DNA of 14,422 nucleotides, from assembly GCA_021827445.1 (NCBI GenBank), contig JAKAVW010000040.1, positions 1-14,422 on the forward strand, in the 5' to 3' direction. Source of the DNA: Pseudomonadota bacterium (GTDB taxonomy: Bacteria > Pseudomonadota > Gammaproteobacteria > Acidithiobacillales > Acidithiobacillaceae). Position 1 is the stretch's first letter, and every line of letters starts with the position of its first letter. This document shows positions 6,012-13,798 of this stretch, piece after piece. The position numbers and the translations under genes are program-made. Under the pieces are notes generated by a model. That model made no database searches, had not been told where the DNA came from, and worked only from the letters and a program-made list of their open reading frames with translations.

Positions 6012-6947
6012 ATGTTTAGCCGTATTGTCGCCACTGGTGGCTATTTGCCGGAGCGTGTTCTCAGCAACCACGAACTGGAACGGATGGTGGAGACCAGCGA
6101 TGCCTGGATTTTCGCGCGCACGGGGATCCGTTCCCGCCATATCGCCGCTCCCGACGAAAAAACCGTAGATATGGCGGCAGCAGCAGCGCGCCAGGCGCTG
6201 GCAGATGCTGGTCTCCAGGCGGAGGATTTAGACCTCATTATTGTCGCGACGACGACCCCGGACCAGATATTCCCTAGTACTGCCTGTCTGCTGCAAGCCC
6301 GTTTGGGGAACCATGGTGCGCCGGCCTTTGATATTCAAGCGGTTTGCACCGGTTTTATCTATGCGCTGGCGACCGCTGATCGCTTCATCCGCAGCGGCGG
6401 GGCGCGGCATGCGCTGGTCGTCGGCGCAGAGAGCATGTCCCGTATTGTCGATTGGACGGATCGCAGCACCTGTATTCTTTTTGGTGATGGTGCCGGTGCC
6501 GCAATCCTTAGTGCCAGTGACGAACCTGGCATTATCTCCACCCATCTCCATGCGGATGGTGCCTATGCCGACTTACTGCAGGTGCCTGGTGGCGAGACAC
6601 AGATGACCATGCAGGGCAATGCAGTGTTCCGCATGGCTGTGCGTACCTTGGGTGAGATTGTGCAGGAAACGCTTGCAGCAAATGCCCTGACACCAGAGGA
6701 CATCGACTGGCTGGTGCCACACCAGGCCAACATCCGCATTATTCAGGCGACGGCCGATAAGTTAGGCCTGCCTATGAAGCGGGTGGTGACGACGGTAGAG
6801 CATCATGGTAATACTTCCGCAGCTTCGGTACCTTTAGCTTTGGATGACGCAGCCCGGCATCGTTGTTTTCAGCCGGGGCAGCGTCTCCTGCTGGAGGCGT
6901 TTGGGGGTGGCTTCACCTGGGGATCGGCGCTCCTGCGTTGGGGCTGA
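6012..6947 (+). CDS. fabH: 3-oxoacyl-ACP synthase III (FabH)
   Basis: FabH condenses acetyl-CoA (or another short acyl-CoA) with malonyl-ACP to begin each fatty-acid chain. From the ATG at 6012 the protein has 311 residues, and the first 14 align residue by residue with E. coli FabH. The catalytic triad is at C112 (in AVCTGF), H237 (in PHQAN) and N267 (in HGNTSAAS). The glycine-rich end FGGGFTWGSAL is intact. A GTG at 6003 overlapping the plsX stop would add three residues and could support coupling; neither start has a clear ribosome site. Conserved residues point to a straight-chain, E. coli-like enzyme, though primer preference cannot be read reliably from sequence. Confidence 0.97.
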   Translation: MFSRIVATGGYLPERVLSNHELERMVETSDAWIFARTGIRSRHIAAPDEKTVDMAAAAARQALADAGLQAEDLDLIIVATTTPDQIFPSTACLLQARLGNHGAPAFDIQAVCTGFIYALATADRFIRSGGARHALVVGAESMSRIVDWTDRSTCILFGDGAGAAILSASDEPGIISTHLHADGAYADLLQVPGGETQMTMQGNAVFRMAVRTLGEIVQETLAANALTPEDIDWLVPHQANIRIIQATADKLGLPMKRVVTTVEHHGNTSAASVPLALDDAARHRCFQPGQRLLLEAFGGGFTWGSALLRWG

Positions 6948-6985
6948 ACGCCCTGCACACCAATTTGTACTGAGAGGAGGTTCGC

Positions 6986-7921
6986 TTGCACGGTTCTATC
7001 GCCTTTGTTTTCCCCGGTCAGGGTTCGCAGTCGTTAAATATGCTGACCGATCTTGCTACCAGTCATCCGTTGGTCAAGGAGATTTTCGCAGAAGCTTCTG
7101 CCCAGTTGGGCGAGGACCTGTGGTCGCTTACTCAGGATGGACCTGTCGAAAAACTCAATCAGACGCGCTGGACGCAACCAGTGATGCTGGCTGCCGGATA
7201 CGCTGTTTACCGGGTCTGGGAAGAGGAGGGCGGTGTCTTCCCCGACTTTGTCGCCGGTCACTCGCTGGGTGAATACACGGCTTTGGTAGTTGCGGATGCG
7301 GTGGATTTCTCGGATGCGGTACGTCTGGTCGCTGAACGTGGCCGTCTGATGCAGTTGGCGGTGCCGGAAGGTGTGGGTGCCATGGCGGCCATCATTGGTC
7401 TCGGCGATGATGAAGTAAAACAACTTTGTGCTCAGGAAGCACGTGGTGAAGTGCTCGCAGCGGCCAATTTTAACGCGCCCGGACAGGTGGTGGCCGCAGG
7501 TAATCAGGCCGCCATTGAGCGCTTGGTAGAGTCGGCGCGTGCAGCAGGCGCGAAGCGCGTTGTAGTGCTCCCGGTCAGTGTGCCCAGTCATTGCAGCTTG
7601 ATGATACCGGCTGCCGAACATTTTCAGACTACCCTGGAATCTGTGCAGTTCCGCAGCCCTAAGGCGATGGTGGTGCATAATGCCGATGTGCAAAGCCACA
7701 ACACCCCTGATTCCATTCGTGCCGCCCTTGCTAAGCAGTTGTACTCGCCGGTACGCTGGACCGATACGATGCGTCATCTCGCCCGACAGGGGGCTATGAC
7801 CTTTGTGGAAATGGGGCCTGGTCGTGTGCTGTCGGGGTTGGGGAAGCGTATTGAGCCTGGTCTGACCATGCTTCATATTGAAGATGGCAAAAGCCTCAAA
7901 GCCACTCTGGAGGTGATCTGA
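6986..7921 (+). CDS. fabD: Malonyl-CoA:ACP transacylase (FabD)
   Basis: FabD moves the malonyl group from CoA to the acyl carrier protein, supplying extender units to FabH and FabF. The 311-residue protein has the oxyanion loop GQGSQ (11-15), nucleophile S93 in GHSLG, R118 in ERGRLM, which binds the malonyl carboxylate, and H202 in VPSHCSLM. The start is a TTG preceded by a perfect AGGAGG at 5 nt spacing; the TTG codes for the residue just before the conserved IAFVFPGQGSQ, and no ATG or GTG fits. It follows fabH after 38 nt, and its stop overlaps the fabG ATG (TGATG). Confidence 0.97.
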   Translation: MHGSIAFVFPGQGSQSLNMLTDLATSHPLVKEIFAEASAQLGEDLWSLTQDGPVEKLNQTRWTQPVMLAAGYAVYRVWEEEGGVFPDFVAGHSLGEYTALVVADAVDFSDAVRLVAERGRLMQLAVPEGVGAMAAIIGLGDDEVKQLCAQEARGEVLAAANFNAPGQVVAAGNQAAIERLVESARAAGAKRVVVLPVSVPSHCSLMIPAAEHFQTTLESVQFRSPKAMVVHNADVQSHNTPDSIRAALAKQLYSPVRWTDTMRHLARQGAMTFVEMGPGRVLSGLGKRIEPGLTMLHIEDGKSLKATLEVI

Positions 7922-8670
7922 TGACGGGATCTTTGGAGGGTCAGTTAGCCCTGATCACCGGCGGCAGTCGCGGCATCGGACAGGAGATCGCCCGCGTACT
8001 GGGCAGGCAGGGTGCGCTGGTCGTCGCCACGGCAACCACGCCTGCTGGTGCGGAACGAATCAGTGCAGATCTGGCAGCACATGGTATTCGTGGCGCCGGG
8101 GTAGCACTGGATGTGACCGATGATGTGGCCATGTCCGCTGTGCTCGCGCAGATACAGGTATCCCATGGTGCGCCGACTATTCTGGTGAACAATGCGGGGA
8201 TCACCCGTGATCAATTGCTGTTGCGGATGAAAGATGATGACTGGGATGTCGTTATGGCAACCAATTTGCGTGCGGTATATCGTTTGAGCAAGCTATGCGT
8301 GCGCGATATGCTCAAAGCCCGTTTTGGACGTATTATCAGCATCACGTCGGTGGTCGGTGCGATGGGTAATGCTGGACAGACCAATTATGCGGCCGCCAAG
8401 GCGGGGGTGGCTGGTTTTACCCGGGCTATGGCGAGGGAGGTGGCGGCGCGGCAGGTAACCGTCAATTGTGTGGCTCCTGGCTTTATCAGCACGGATATGA
8501 CCGAAGGGCTTAATGAAGCGCACCGTGGCACGCTCCTGCAGCAGATTCCTGCGGGAAGGTTGGGTGTGGTGGCCGATGTGGCTGCTGCAGTTGCTTATTT
8601 AGCGAGTCCGGATGCGGGTTATGTAACCGGACAGGTTCTGCATGTCAATGGCGGCATGTGGATGGGGTAA
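7921..8670 (+). CDS. fabG: 3-oxoacyl-ACP reductase (FabG)
   Basis: FabG reduces 3-oxoacyl-ACP to 3-hydroxyacyl-ACP with NADPH. The 249-residue protein is a classical short-chain dehydrogenase: cofactor loop TGGSRGIG (13-20), NNAG (90-93), catalytic S143, Y156 and K160 in YAAAK, and the C-terminal HVNGGMWMG. The ATG overlaps the fabD stop by one nucleotide, and a strong GGAGGTGA ribosome site lies in the fabD end. As in many bacteria it sits directly before acpP. Several SDR paralogues share these motifs, but the fabD-fabG-acpP context settles the role. Confidence 0.97.
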   Translation: MTGSLEGQLALITGGSRGIGQEIARVLGRQGALVVATATTPAGAERISADLAAHGIRGAGVALDVTDDVAMSAVLAQIQVSHGAPTILVNNAGITRDQLLLRMKDDDWDVVMATNLRAVYRLSKLCVRDMLKARFGRIISITSVVGAMGNAGQTNYAAAKAGVAGFTRAMAREVAARQVTVNCVAPGFISTDMTEGLNEAHRGTLLQQIPAGRLGVVADVAAAVAYLASPDAGYVTGQVLHVNGGMWMG

Positions 8671-8682
8671 TGCATTCGTGGC

Positions 8683-8712
8683 TTTACAGGACTGTACGCC
8701 CTGTGGTCCAAT
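8683..8712 (+). promoter_or_regulatory. Possible acpP promoter in the fabG-acpP gap
   Basis: TTTACA (8683-8688, five of six) and TCCAAT (8707-8712, four of six) are 18 nt apart, with a start expected near 8719 and a leader of roughly 36 nt. An internal promoter before acpP would fit the high demand for the carrier protein relative to the enzymes. A second -10-like AATAAT at 8722-8727 has no convincing -35. Confidence 0.38.
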
Positions 8713-8740
8713 CTCGCCGACAATAATTTTTTACCAACAG

Positions 8741-8753
8741 AGGAGCTTCTCCT
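8741..8753 (+). promoter_or_regulatory. Hairpin enclosing the acpP ribosome binding site
   Basis: AGGAG, loop CTT, CTCCT is a perfect 5-bp inverted repeat ending one nucleotide before the acpP ATG (8755). The 5' arm is the Shine-Dalgarno sequence itself, so folding would hide it. Stability is modest and the ribosome may simply compete, but the arrangement could tune acpP translation. Confidence 0.4.
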
Positions 8754-8754
8754 A

Positions 8755-9003
8755 ATGGATAATGTGGCAGAACGTGTAAAGAAGGTCGTAGTAGAGCAGT
8801 TGGGTGTCAACGAAGATGAAGTGACCAATGAAGCCTCTTTTGTCGATGATCTGGGTGCTGACTCGCTGGATACCGTGGAACTGGTGATGGCGTTGGAAGA
8901 AGAATTTGATTGCGAAATCCCCGACGAAGAAGCGGAGAAGATTGCGACTGTGCAACAGGCCATTGACTATGTGTCTGCGCATATGCCAGCCAAGGATGCC
9001 TGA
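8755..9003 (+). CDS. acpP: Acyl carrier protein
   Basis: The 82-residue acidic protein is the acyl carrier of type II fatty-acid synthesis. The 4'-phosphopantetheine attachment serine is S37 in LGADSLDTVELVMALEEEF, the universal ACP motif. The length is slightly above the 78 of E. coli because of a few extra C-terminal residues (HMPAKDA). The ribosome site AGGAG lies 9 nt before the ATG within a small inverted repeat. The 84-nt gap after fabG is among the longest in the plus-strand cluster and may hold a dedicated promoter. fabF follows after 35 nt. Confidence 0.98.
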   Translation: MDNVAERVKKVVVEQLGVNEDEVTNEASFVDDLGADSLDTVELVMALEEEFDCEIPDEEAEKIATVQQAIDYVSAHMPAKDA

Positions 9004-9038
9004 GTATTCCCCAACAAGGTGATGAGGAGAACAGGCGT

Positions 9039-10280
9039 TTGAAGAGACGTGTAGTGATTACCGGGCTGGGAATTGTGTCACCCGTCGGTGTGGGCCTTCC
9101 GGCGGCGTGGGATTCCATAATCCAGGGACGTAGTGGTATTGGCCGGGTAACCCGCATTGACCCTGCCCCCTATAGCTCCCAGATTGCGGGAGAGGTACGT
9201 GGCTTTGATATTGGTCAGTACATCCCGGCCAAGGAAGCCCGCAAGATGGATTTATTCATCCATTATGGCCTTGTTGCGGCGATGGAAGCGATTGCGGATT
9301 CCGGATTGCAGATCAGTGCAGACATTGCGGATCGGGTGGGAGTTTCTATCGGCAGTGGCATTGGTGGCTTGCCCGGTATTGAATCCGAGCATCAGATTGT
9401 TACCGAGAGCGGCCCGCGCCGTATCTCACCCTTTTTTATTCCGCGTTGTATCGTCAATATGGTGTCTGGCCATGTTTCTATCATGTATGGCGCTAAGGGA
9501 CCGAGCATTGCCATGGCGACGGCCTGTTCTACAGGTACGCACTCCATCGGTGATGCGGCGCGACTCATTGAGTATGGTGACGCCGATGTCATGATTGCCG
9601 GTGGTGCCGAGGCGGCTATCAGCCCCTTGGGACTGGGTGGATTCTGCGCGGCGCGGGCGCTTTCAACGCGTAATGATGATCCTGAGAAGGCCAGTCGTCC
9701 CTGGGATAAAGACCGGGATGGTTTCGTGCTGGGCGAAGGTGCGGGTGTTCTCGTGCTGGAGGAATATGAATTTGCGCGGCGTCGTGGCGCGCGTATCTAT
9801 GCGGAGTTGTCCGGTTATGGCATGAGTTCTGATGCCTACCATATGACACAACCGGCGCCGGCAGGGGAGGGCGCCGCCCGCTGTATGCAAGCTGCGTTGC
9901 GTAACGCTGCAGTGACTCCGGAAATGGTGGGGTACATCAATGCGCATGGGACGTCGACCCCGCTTGGAGACCGTTCAGAAACCGACGCCGTGCATGTGGT
10001 CTTCGGCGATCATGCACGGCGATTGGCCATGAGCTCCACCAAGTCCATGACGGGCCATCTTCTGGGTGCCGCAGGGGGGATCGAAGCAATTTTTACGGCG
10101 TTGGCGCTCTATCATGGCATTCTGCCACCCACCATCAATCTGGATCAGGCCGATGAGGGATGTGACCTGGATTATGTGCCTCTTAAAGCGCGGGAAGCCG
10201 TTGTAGAAGTTGCGTTAAGCAATTCCTTCGGATTTGGCGGTACTAACAGTTCTCTGGTTTTCCGCCGCCTTCGCGACTGA
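9039..10280 (+). CDS. fabF: 3-oxoacyl-ACP synthase II (FabF)
   Basis: FabF elongates acyl-ACP with malonyl-ACP. The 413-residue protein has the same length as E. coli FabF, and the catalytic residues fall at identical numbers: C163 in TACSTGTH, H303 in NAHGTST, K335 in SSTKSM and H340 in TGHLLGAAG. The C-terminal NSFGFGGTN is intact. The start is TTG, with AGGAG 9 nt upstream; it is followed directly by the conserved KRRVVITGLG, so no other start is plausible. No second fabB-like gene lies in the window. pabC starts 9 nt after the stop. Confidence 0.97.
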   Translation: MKRRVVITGLGIVSPVGVGLPAAWDSIIQGRSGIGRVTRIDPAPYSSQIAGEVRGFDIGQYIPAKEARKMDLFIHYGLVAAMEAIADSGLQISADIADRVGVSIGSGIGGLPGIESEHQIVTESGPRRISPFFIPRCIVNMVSGHVSIMYGAKGPSIAMATACSTGTHSIGDAARLIEYGDADVMIAGGAEAAISPLGLGGFCAARALSTRNDDPEKASRPWDKDRDGFVLGEGAGVLVLEEYEFARRRGARIYAELSGYGMSSDAYHMTQPAPAGEGAARCMQAALRNAAVTPEMVGYINAHGTSTPLGDRSETDAVHVVFGDHARRLAMSSTKSMTGHLLGAAGGIEAIFTALALYHGILPPTINLDQADEGCDLDYVPLKAREAVVEVALSNSFGFGGTNSSLVFRRLRD

Positions 10281-10288
10281 TTCGCCCT

Positions 10289-11143
10289 GTGGGAGTGATT
10301 GCTGCCGCTGTGGATGGAAATCACTTCGTGGTAGGGGAGTGCGATGTTGCCTTAGACCGTGCTTTACATTACGGGGATGGACTTTTTGAAACCATCGCGG
10401 TAATAAACGGTGCCCCCTTGTTTTGGGAGGCTCATCTGGCGCGTCTCAGTCGTGGTGCGGCCATTCTGAACATCCCGACACCTTCCCCAAGTCTCTGGTA
10501 TGATGATTTGCAACAGGTGCTGAATAATGTCCCGGCACAGCCACGTCTCTCCGCCAAGCTGCTCCTCAGTCGTGGTGCAGGTTGGGGATATGACGGTTCA
10601 GGTGCCGGTCCCCCGCGACGCTATCTGTGGTTATCCCAATGGCCGGAGCGTGATCCTCACCATTGGGAACCTGGTGTCGCTGCCACGATCTGTCCGGTTG
10701 TTTTGTTAACCGGCGCCCCGTATCTCGGCGTTAAGTCGCTGAATCGTCTGAATCAGGTCATAGCCCGCGATGCCCTGGCTTCGGAATATGCGGAGGGGGT
10801 CATGTTGGACCAGTCAGGGGTGCTGCGCGAGGGAATCATGTCCAATCTGTTTTGGGTAAAAGCCGGTGTTGTTTATACCCCTGACCTGGAAGATGGGGGC
10901 ATTGCCGGCATTCAGCGGGGCGCTATTCTGAAGTGGCTGCGCGCGAACGGCGTGTCCACCATGCTGGGTCGCTATCAGGCTGTGGCACTTCAGGAGGCTG
11001 ATGAAATATTCTTCAGCAACAGCCTGATTGGCATCTGGCCAGTGCGTCACTTTGTGGAGCGCTCGCTACCCGGACATGACGGACCGATAGCATCCGCTTT
11101 GCTCGCATGGTGCAGGGACATGGGGCTGGGGCTGCAGCCATGA
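10289..11143 (+). CDS. pabC: Aminodeoxychorismate lyase (PabC)
   Basis: PabC is a fold-type IV PLP enzyme that converts 4-amino-4-deoxychorismate to 4-aminobenzoate and pyruvate for folate synthesis. The 284-residue product shows the entry motif HYGDGLFETI (27-36), the probable PLP lysine K149 in GVKSLNRLNQ, and the phosphate and carboxylate region EGIMSNLFWV (181-190). Branched-chain and D-amino-acid transaminases share the fold, but the fabF-pabC-mltG-tmk-holB order is the standard setting of pabC. The start is uncertain: GTG at 10289 was taken as the first codon after fabF, but GTG at 10295 or 10310 are possible and none has a good ribosome site. The stop overlaps the mltG ATG (ATGA). Confidence 0.9.
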   Translation: MGVIAAAVDGNHFVVGECDVALDRALHYGDGLFETIAVINGAPLFWEAHLARLSRGAAILNIPTPSPSLWYDDLQQVLNNVPAQPRLSAKLLLSRGAGWGYDGSGAGPPRRYLWLSQWPERDPHHWEPGVAATICPVVLLTGAPYLGVKSLNRLNQVIARDALASEYAEGVMLDQSGVLREGIMSNLFWVKAGVVYTPDLEDGGIAGIQRGAILKWLRANGVSTMLGRYQAVALQEADEIFFSNSLIGIWPVRHFVERSLPGHDGPIASALLAWCRDMGLGLQP

Positions 11144-12153
11144 CCCGCCAACGCGGTGCAGTCCTGTTAATTATTTTGATTGCGTTATTCGCTTTTGGAT
11201 TTTACGGCATCGGCATGTATTGGCCGGAAACTTTGCCAGCGAAGGGGGTAACGATCCCCATTGATCTGGGAGACAGTAACGCGCAGAGTATCGCCAGTCT
11301 GGCGCATGCCGGAGTATTGCAGCATCCGCGATTGTTTCGTTTGGCCTGGGCTTTGGCCGGGTATCCGCCCATGCAGGCCGGACTGTATGAGTTTCAGGGA
11401 CGTATTAACCAGGCGCAGGTGCTCCACCGGTTAATTGCCGGGCAATCCACGCCACTCAATCTGCTGATCGTGCCCGGCTGGCGTTTGCAGAATATCTATC
11501 AGGAAATACACGATGAGGCTCCTTATCTGGGCCAACAGCACCTGCCACAAGGTGAGGCTGCGGCACGTCACCTGGCACAGCAGGGTATCGGCGCGCAAGG
11601 AAGTGCGGAGGGCTGGCTTTTTCCCGATAGTTACCGTTACGTTCCGGGTACCACCGCGCTGAGTGTCCTGCGGCGTGCCTATGTGCGTATGCAGCGGGAA
11701 TTACAATTCTTGTGGGCTGGGCGTGCTCCTGGCTTGCCATTGAGTGACCCCTACCAGGCCCTGATTCTGGCTTCTATCGTACAAAAAGAGGGCGCACCGC
11801 CCGCAGAGCAGGCGCGTATTGCCGCAGTGTTTCTCAATCGCTTGCAACAAGGGATGCCTTTGCAGTCTGATCCTACCGTGATTTACGCTTTGGGCAAGCG
11901 CTATACTGGGCCTTTGACGTCGCAGGAGATGCATGTGGAGAGCCCCTATAACACCTACTTGCACACCGGATTGCCGCCTACCCCCATTGCGATGCCGGGA
12001 CTCACTAGCCTGATGGCCGTGCTGCATCCTGCGGACAGCGCTGATCTCTATTTCATCGCTCAAGGTGATGAATATCATTATTCCGAGAGTTATACGCAAC
12101 ATCTTAAGCAGATACAGCGCTATCTCCAGCATACCGGAGGAGCCGGCTTATGA
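11140..12153 (+). CDS. mltG: Endolytic murein transglycosylase (MltG/YceG)
   Basis: MltG is an inner-membrane lytic transglycosylase that cuts nascent glycan strands and may set their length. The 337-residue protein has one N-terminal membrane anchor (about 7-27) and a periplasmic YceG domain. Signatures are EGWLFPDSYRY (157-167), ASIVQKEG (211-218) and LQSDPTVIYALG (241-252), followed by YNTYLHTGLPPTPIAMPG. E217 is the probable catalytic glutamate, equivalent to E218 of E. coli by position. The E. coli IVEKET reads IVQKEG here, so the neighbouring acidic residue is Gln. The ATG overlaps the pabC stop (ATGA); an ATG 33 nt earlier would only add polar residues before the anchor. The stop overlaps the tmk start. 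Confidence 0.95.
   Translation: MTRQRGAVLLIILIALFAFGFYGIGMYWPETLPAKGVTIPIDLGDSNAQSIASLAHAGVLQHPRLFRLAWALAGYPPMQAGLYEFQGRINQAQVLHRLIAGQSTPLNLLIVPGWRLQNIYQEIHDEAPYLGQQHLPQGEAAARHLAQQGIGAQGSAEGWLFPDSYRYVPGTTALSVLRRAYVRMQRELQFLWAGRAPGLPLSDPYQALILASIVQKEGAPPAEQARIAAVFLNRLQQGMPLQSDPTVIYALGKRYTGPLTSQEMHVESPYNTYLHTGLPPTPIAMPGLTSLMAVLHPADSADLYFIAQGDEYHYSESYTQHLKQIQRYLQHTGGAGL
12134..12146 (+). promoter_or_regulatory. Hairpin displaying the tmk ribosome binding site in its loop
   Basis: CCGG, loop AGGAG, CCGG ends three nucleotides before the tmk ATG (12150). The Shine-Dalgarno sequence AGGAG is exactly the loop of a 4-bp GC stem, in the last codons of mltG. It may expose or constrain the site; a chance arrangement is possible given the short stem. 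Confidence 0.3.
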
Positions 12154-12800
12154 ACACGACGGCGGTGTCACTGAAGCATGGATTTTTCCTCACCTTAGAG
12201 GGTATTGAAGGCGCGGGAAAGAGCTCGGCAGTGCCGGTGTTGGCGGAATATTGTCGTCAGCAGGGTTACGCTGTTGAAGTTACCAGGGAACCGGGCGGAG
12301 GACTCCTCGGTGAGGCGTTGCGCGCTATTTTTCTGGATGATCGCCTGCGCCTGGATGCGGATGAGGAATTGCTCCTGCTGTATGCCGGGCGGCGGGACCA
12401 TTGGCTGACGCGTATTGCTCCCGCGCTGTCCGCCGGGAAAGTGGTCATCAGTGACCGCTATGAAGATTCCACCTATGCCTATCAGAGTGGCGGACGGGGG
12501 GTCAGCAGCGACCACATCGCGGAGTTGGCGCGCTGGGCGGGGATTACCCGTCTTCCTGATCTGACCTTATGGTTTGATGTGCCGCCGGAATTGGGCGCGA
12601 TACGCATTCGCGCACGTCGACCGGATCGGCTGGAGCAAGAAGATCAAGCCTTCTTTAGGCGGGCGAGAGCGGTTTTTGCAGAACGCTGCGCGGCTGAACC
12701 AGAAAGAATCTTGCGCGTGGATGCGACCCAGACTTTGCCGGTGGTGCATGATACTTTGCGGGTACAGTTGGCGCTGCGCCTGGCGGCCCACTGTTCATGA
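12150..12800 (+). CDS. tmk: Thymidylate kinase (Tmk)
   Basis: Tmk phosphorylates dTMP to dTDP with ATP, an essential step in DNA precursor supply. The 216-residue protein has a P-loop GIEGAGKS (18-25), substrate loop TREPGG (45-50), DRY at 102-104 followed by STYAYQSGGRG, and an arginine-rich lid RARRPDR (154-160). A non-basic P-loop residue together with basic lid residues is the E. coli-type arrangement. The usual Thr of REPGGT is Gly (G51). The start overlaps the mltG stop and the stop overlaps the holB start, both as ATGA, so the three are probably translated as a coupled string. Confidence 0.96.
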   Translation: MNTTAVSLKHGFFLTLEGIEGAGKSSAVPVLAEYCRQQGYAVEVTREPGGGLLGEALRAIFLDDRLRLDADEELLLLYAGRRDHWLTRIAPALSAGKVVISDRYEDSTYAYQSGGRGVSSDHIAELARWAGITRLPDLTLWFDVPPELGAIRIRARRPDRLEQEDQAFFRRARAVFAERCAAEPERILRVDATQTLPVVHDTLRVQLALRLAAHCS

Positions 12801-13798
12801 GTGCGCATCGTCTGCCGCCCGCCGAATGGCAGCCGCTACAAAGTCTGCTGCAAGCGGGATTACCCCAGGCGATGCTCGCGGTCGGCGAGTCGGGGTCGCT
12901 GGTCGGACAGTACTGCGATGAGTTGCAGCAGGCGGCCTTGTGTTTCGCGCCATCAGCGCAGGGCCTGTCCTGTGGAACCTGTCGTTCCTGTCGTTTGTTG
13001 GCAGAGGGTAATCATCCGGATCTGCTCGTTATTACAGCAGAAACGGGAAAGCGTATTGCGATTGAGTCGGTGCGCCATGCCAATGAGTTCCTCACTTTCA
13101 CCCCGCAGGTCAGCGCGCGTCGCTGGCTGCGCGTTGAACCGGCCGAAGCGATGACTGCGGCAGCCGCTAATGCCCTTCTTAAAACCCTGGAGGAGCCTAC
13201 CGCGCGTGCGCACATTCTTTTGCTCAGTGAACGCCCGTCGCAGCTTCTGGCTACCATCCGGTCACGTTTGCAAAGATTGCCTTTTCCAGTGATGCGACCA
13301 GGACAGTGTATGGTCTGGCTGGAAGGACTCGGCATACCTCCTGCGGAGGCGCTTTGGTTAAGCCGACAGTTTGAGAATCGGCCGTTGCGTGCCTGGCAGC
13401 TCTGGGAATCCGGTTGGGTGACGCTACGCCAAACCTGGATCGACGCGTTATTGAACCTCCCTCAGCAGGGTCCTGTTGCTGCTTTGCGTTTGGCCGATCA
13501 CTGGGCTAAAGACACTGACTTGCTGCTGCTGCGCGAGTTGATGTTGAGCTTGTTGGCGGATTTGCTTCGTCTCCGTAATCATCGCCTGGACAACATCGTG
13601 CATTTAGACTATTTGCAGTCGCTAGAGGCCATGGCACAGTCGGCTCAGGCGATGTCCCTCTGGGAGACGCTGGAGGGTTGGATCCGACTGCCTGAGTCTC
13701 TCGTGCAGAATCGCAATGTGGGCATGATGCTGGAAACGTTACTGTTGAGCTGGGTAAGCATTTGGTCCAGGGAGAAGGCGCATGGGATTACAAGCTGA
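12797..13798 (+). CDS. holB: DNA polymerase III subunit delta prime (HolB)
   Basis: Delta prime is the rigid wrench subunit of the clamp loader, working with DnaX and HolA to load the beta clamp. The 333-residue protein has the zinc-module cysteines C49, C59, C62 and C65, the GNHPDL segment (71-76), and AANALLKTLEEP (123-134), the hallmark of clamp-loader AAA+ domains. The N-terminal P-loop is degenerate (GESGSLVG, no lysine), as known for delta prime, which does not bind ATP. The normally conserved SRC motif reads IRSRLQR (154-160): the Arg finger R157 is kept but Cys is Leu. The ATG overlaps the tmk stop, and the last 17 nt overlap pilZ. Confidence 0.92.
   Translation: MSAHRLPPAEWQPLQSLLQAGLPQAMLAVGESGSLVGQYCDELQQAALCFAPSAQGLSCGTCRSCRLLAEGNHPDLLVITAETGKRIAIESVRHANEFLTFTPQVSARRWLRVEPAEAMTAAAANALLKTLEEPTARAHILLLSERPSQLLATIRSRLQRLPFPVMRPGQCMVWLEGLGIPPAEALWLSRQFENRPLRAWQLWESGWVTLRQTWIDALLNLPQQGPVAALRLADHWAKDTDLLLLRELMLSLLADLLRLRNHRLDNIVHLDYLQSLEAMAQSAQAMSLWETLEGWIRLPESLVQNRNVGMMLETLLLSWVSIWSREKAHGITS

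Noticed and set aside
6960..6971. 12-nt match CCAATTTGTACT shared with the sequence just after the tRNA (14303-14314)
   Set aside because: One copy sits in the fabH-fabD gap with no other sign of an attachment site, and the match straddles the CCA end by a few bases only. Chance is the simpler explanation.
7034..7876. 280-residue minus-strand ORF antisense to fabD
   Set aside because: It lies wholly within a certain gene, has a composition rich in His, Arg and Thr, no recognisable domain and no ribosome site of note. It is a shadow of fabD codon usage.
8671..8754. T-run (8728-8732) in the fabG-acpP gap as a possible terminator
   Set aside because: No stable stem directly precedes the T-run; GGAC/GTCC upstream is four pairs with a long loop and lies too far away.
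10445..10578. 14-nt direct repeat CTCAGTCGTGGTGC at 10445 and 10565 inside pabC
   Set aside because: Both copies encode LSRGA in the same frame at unrelated places in the protein; this looks like a chance codon match and not a mobile or regulatory repeat.
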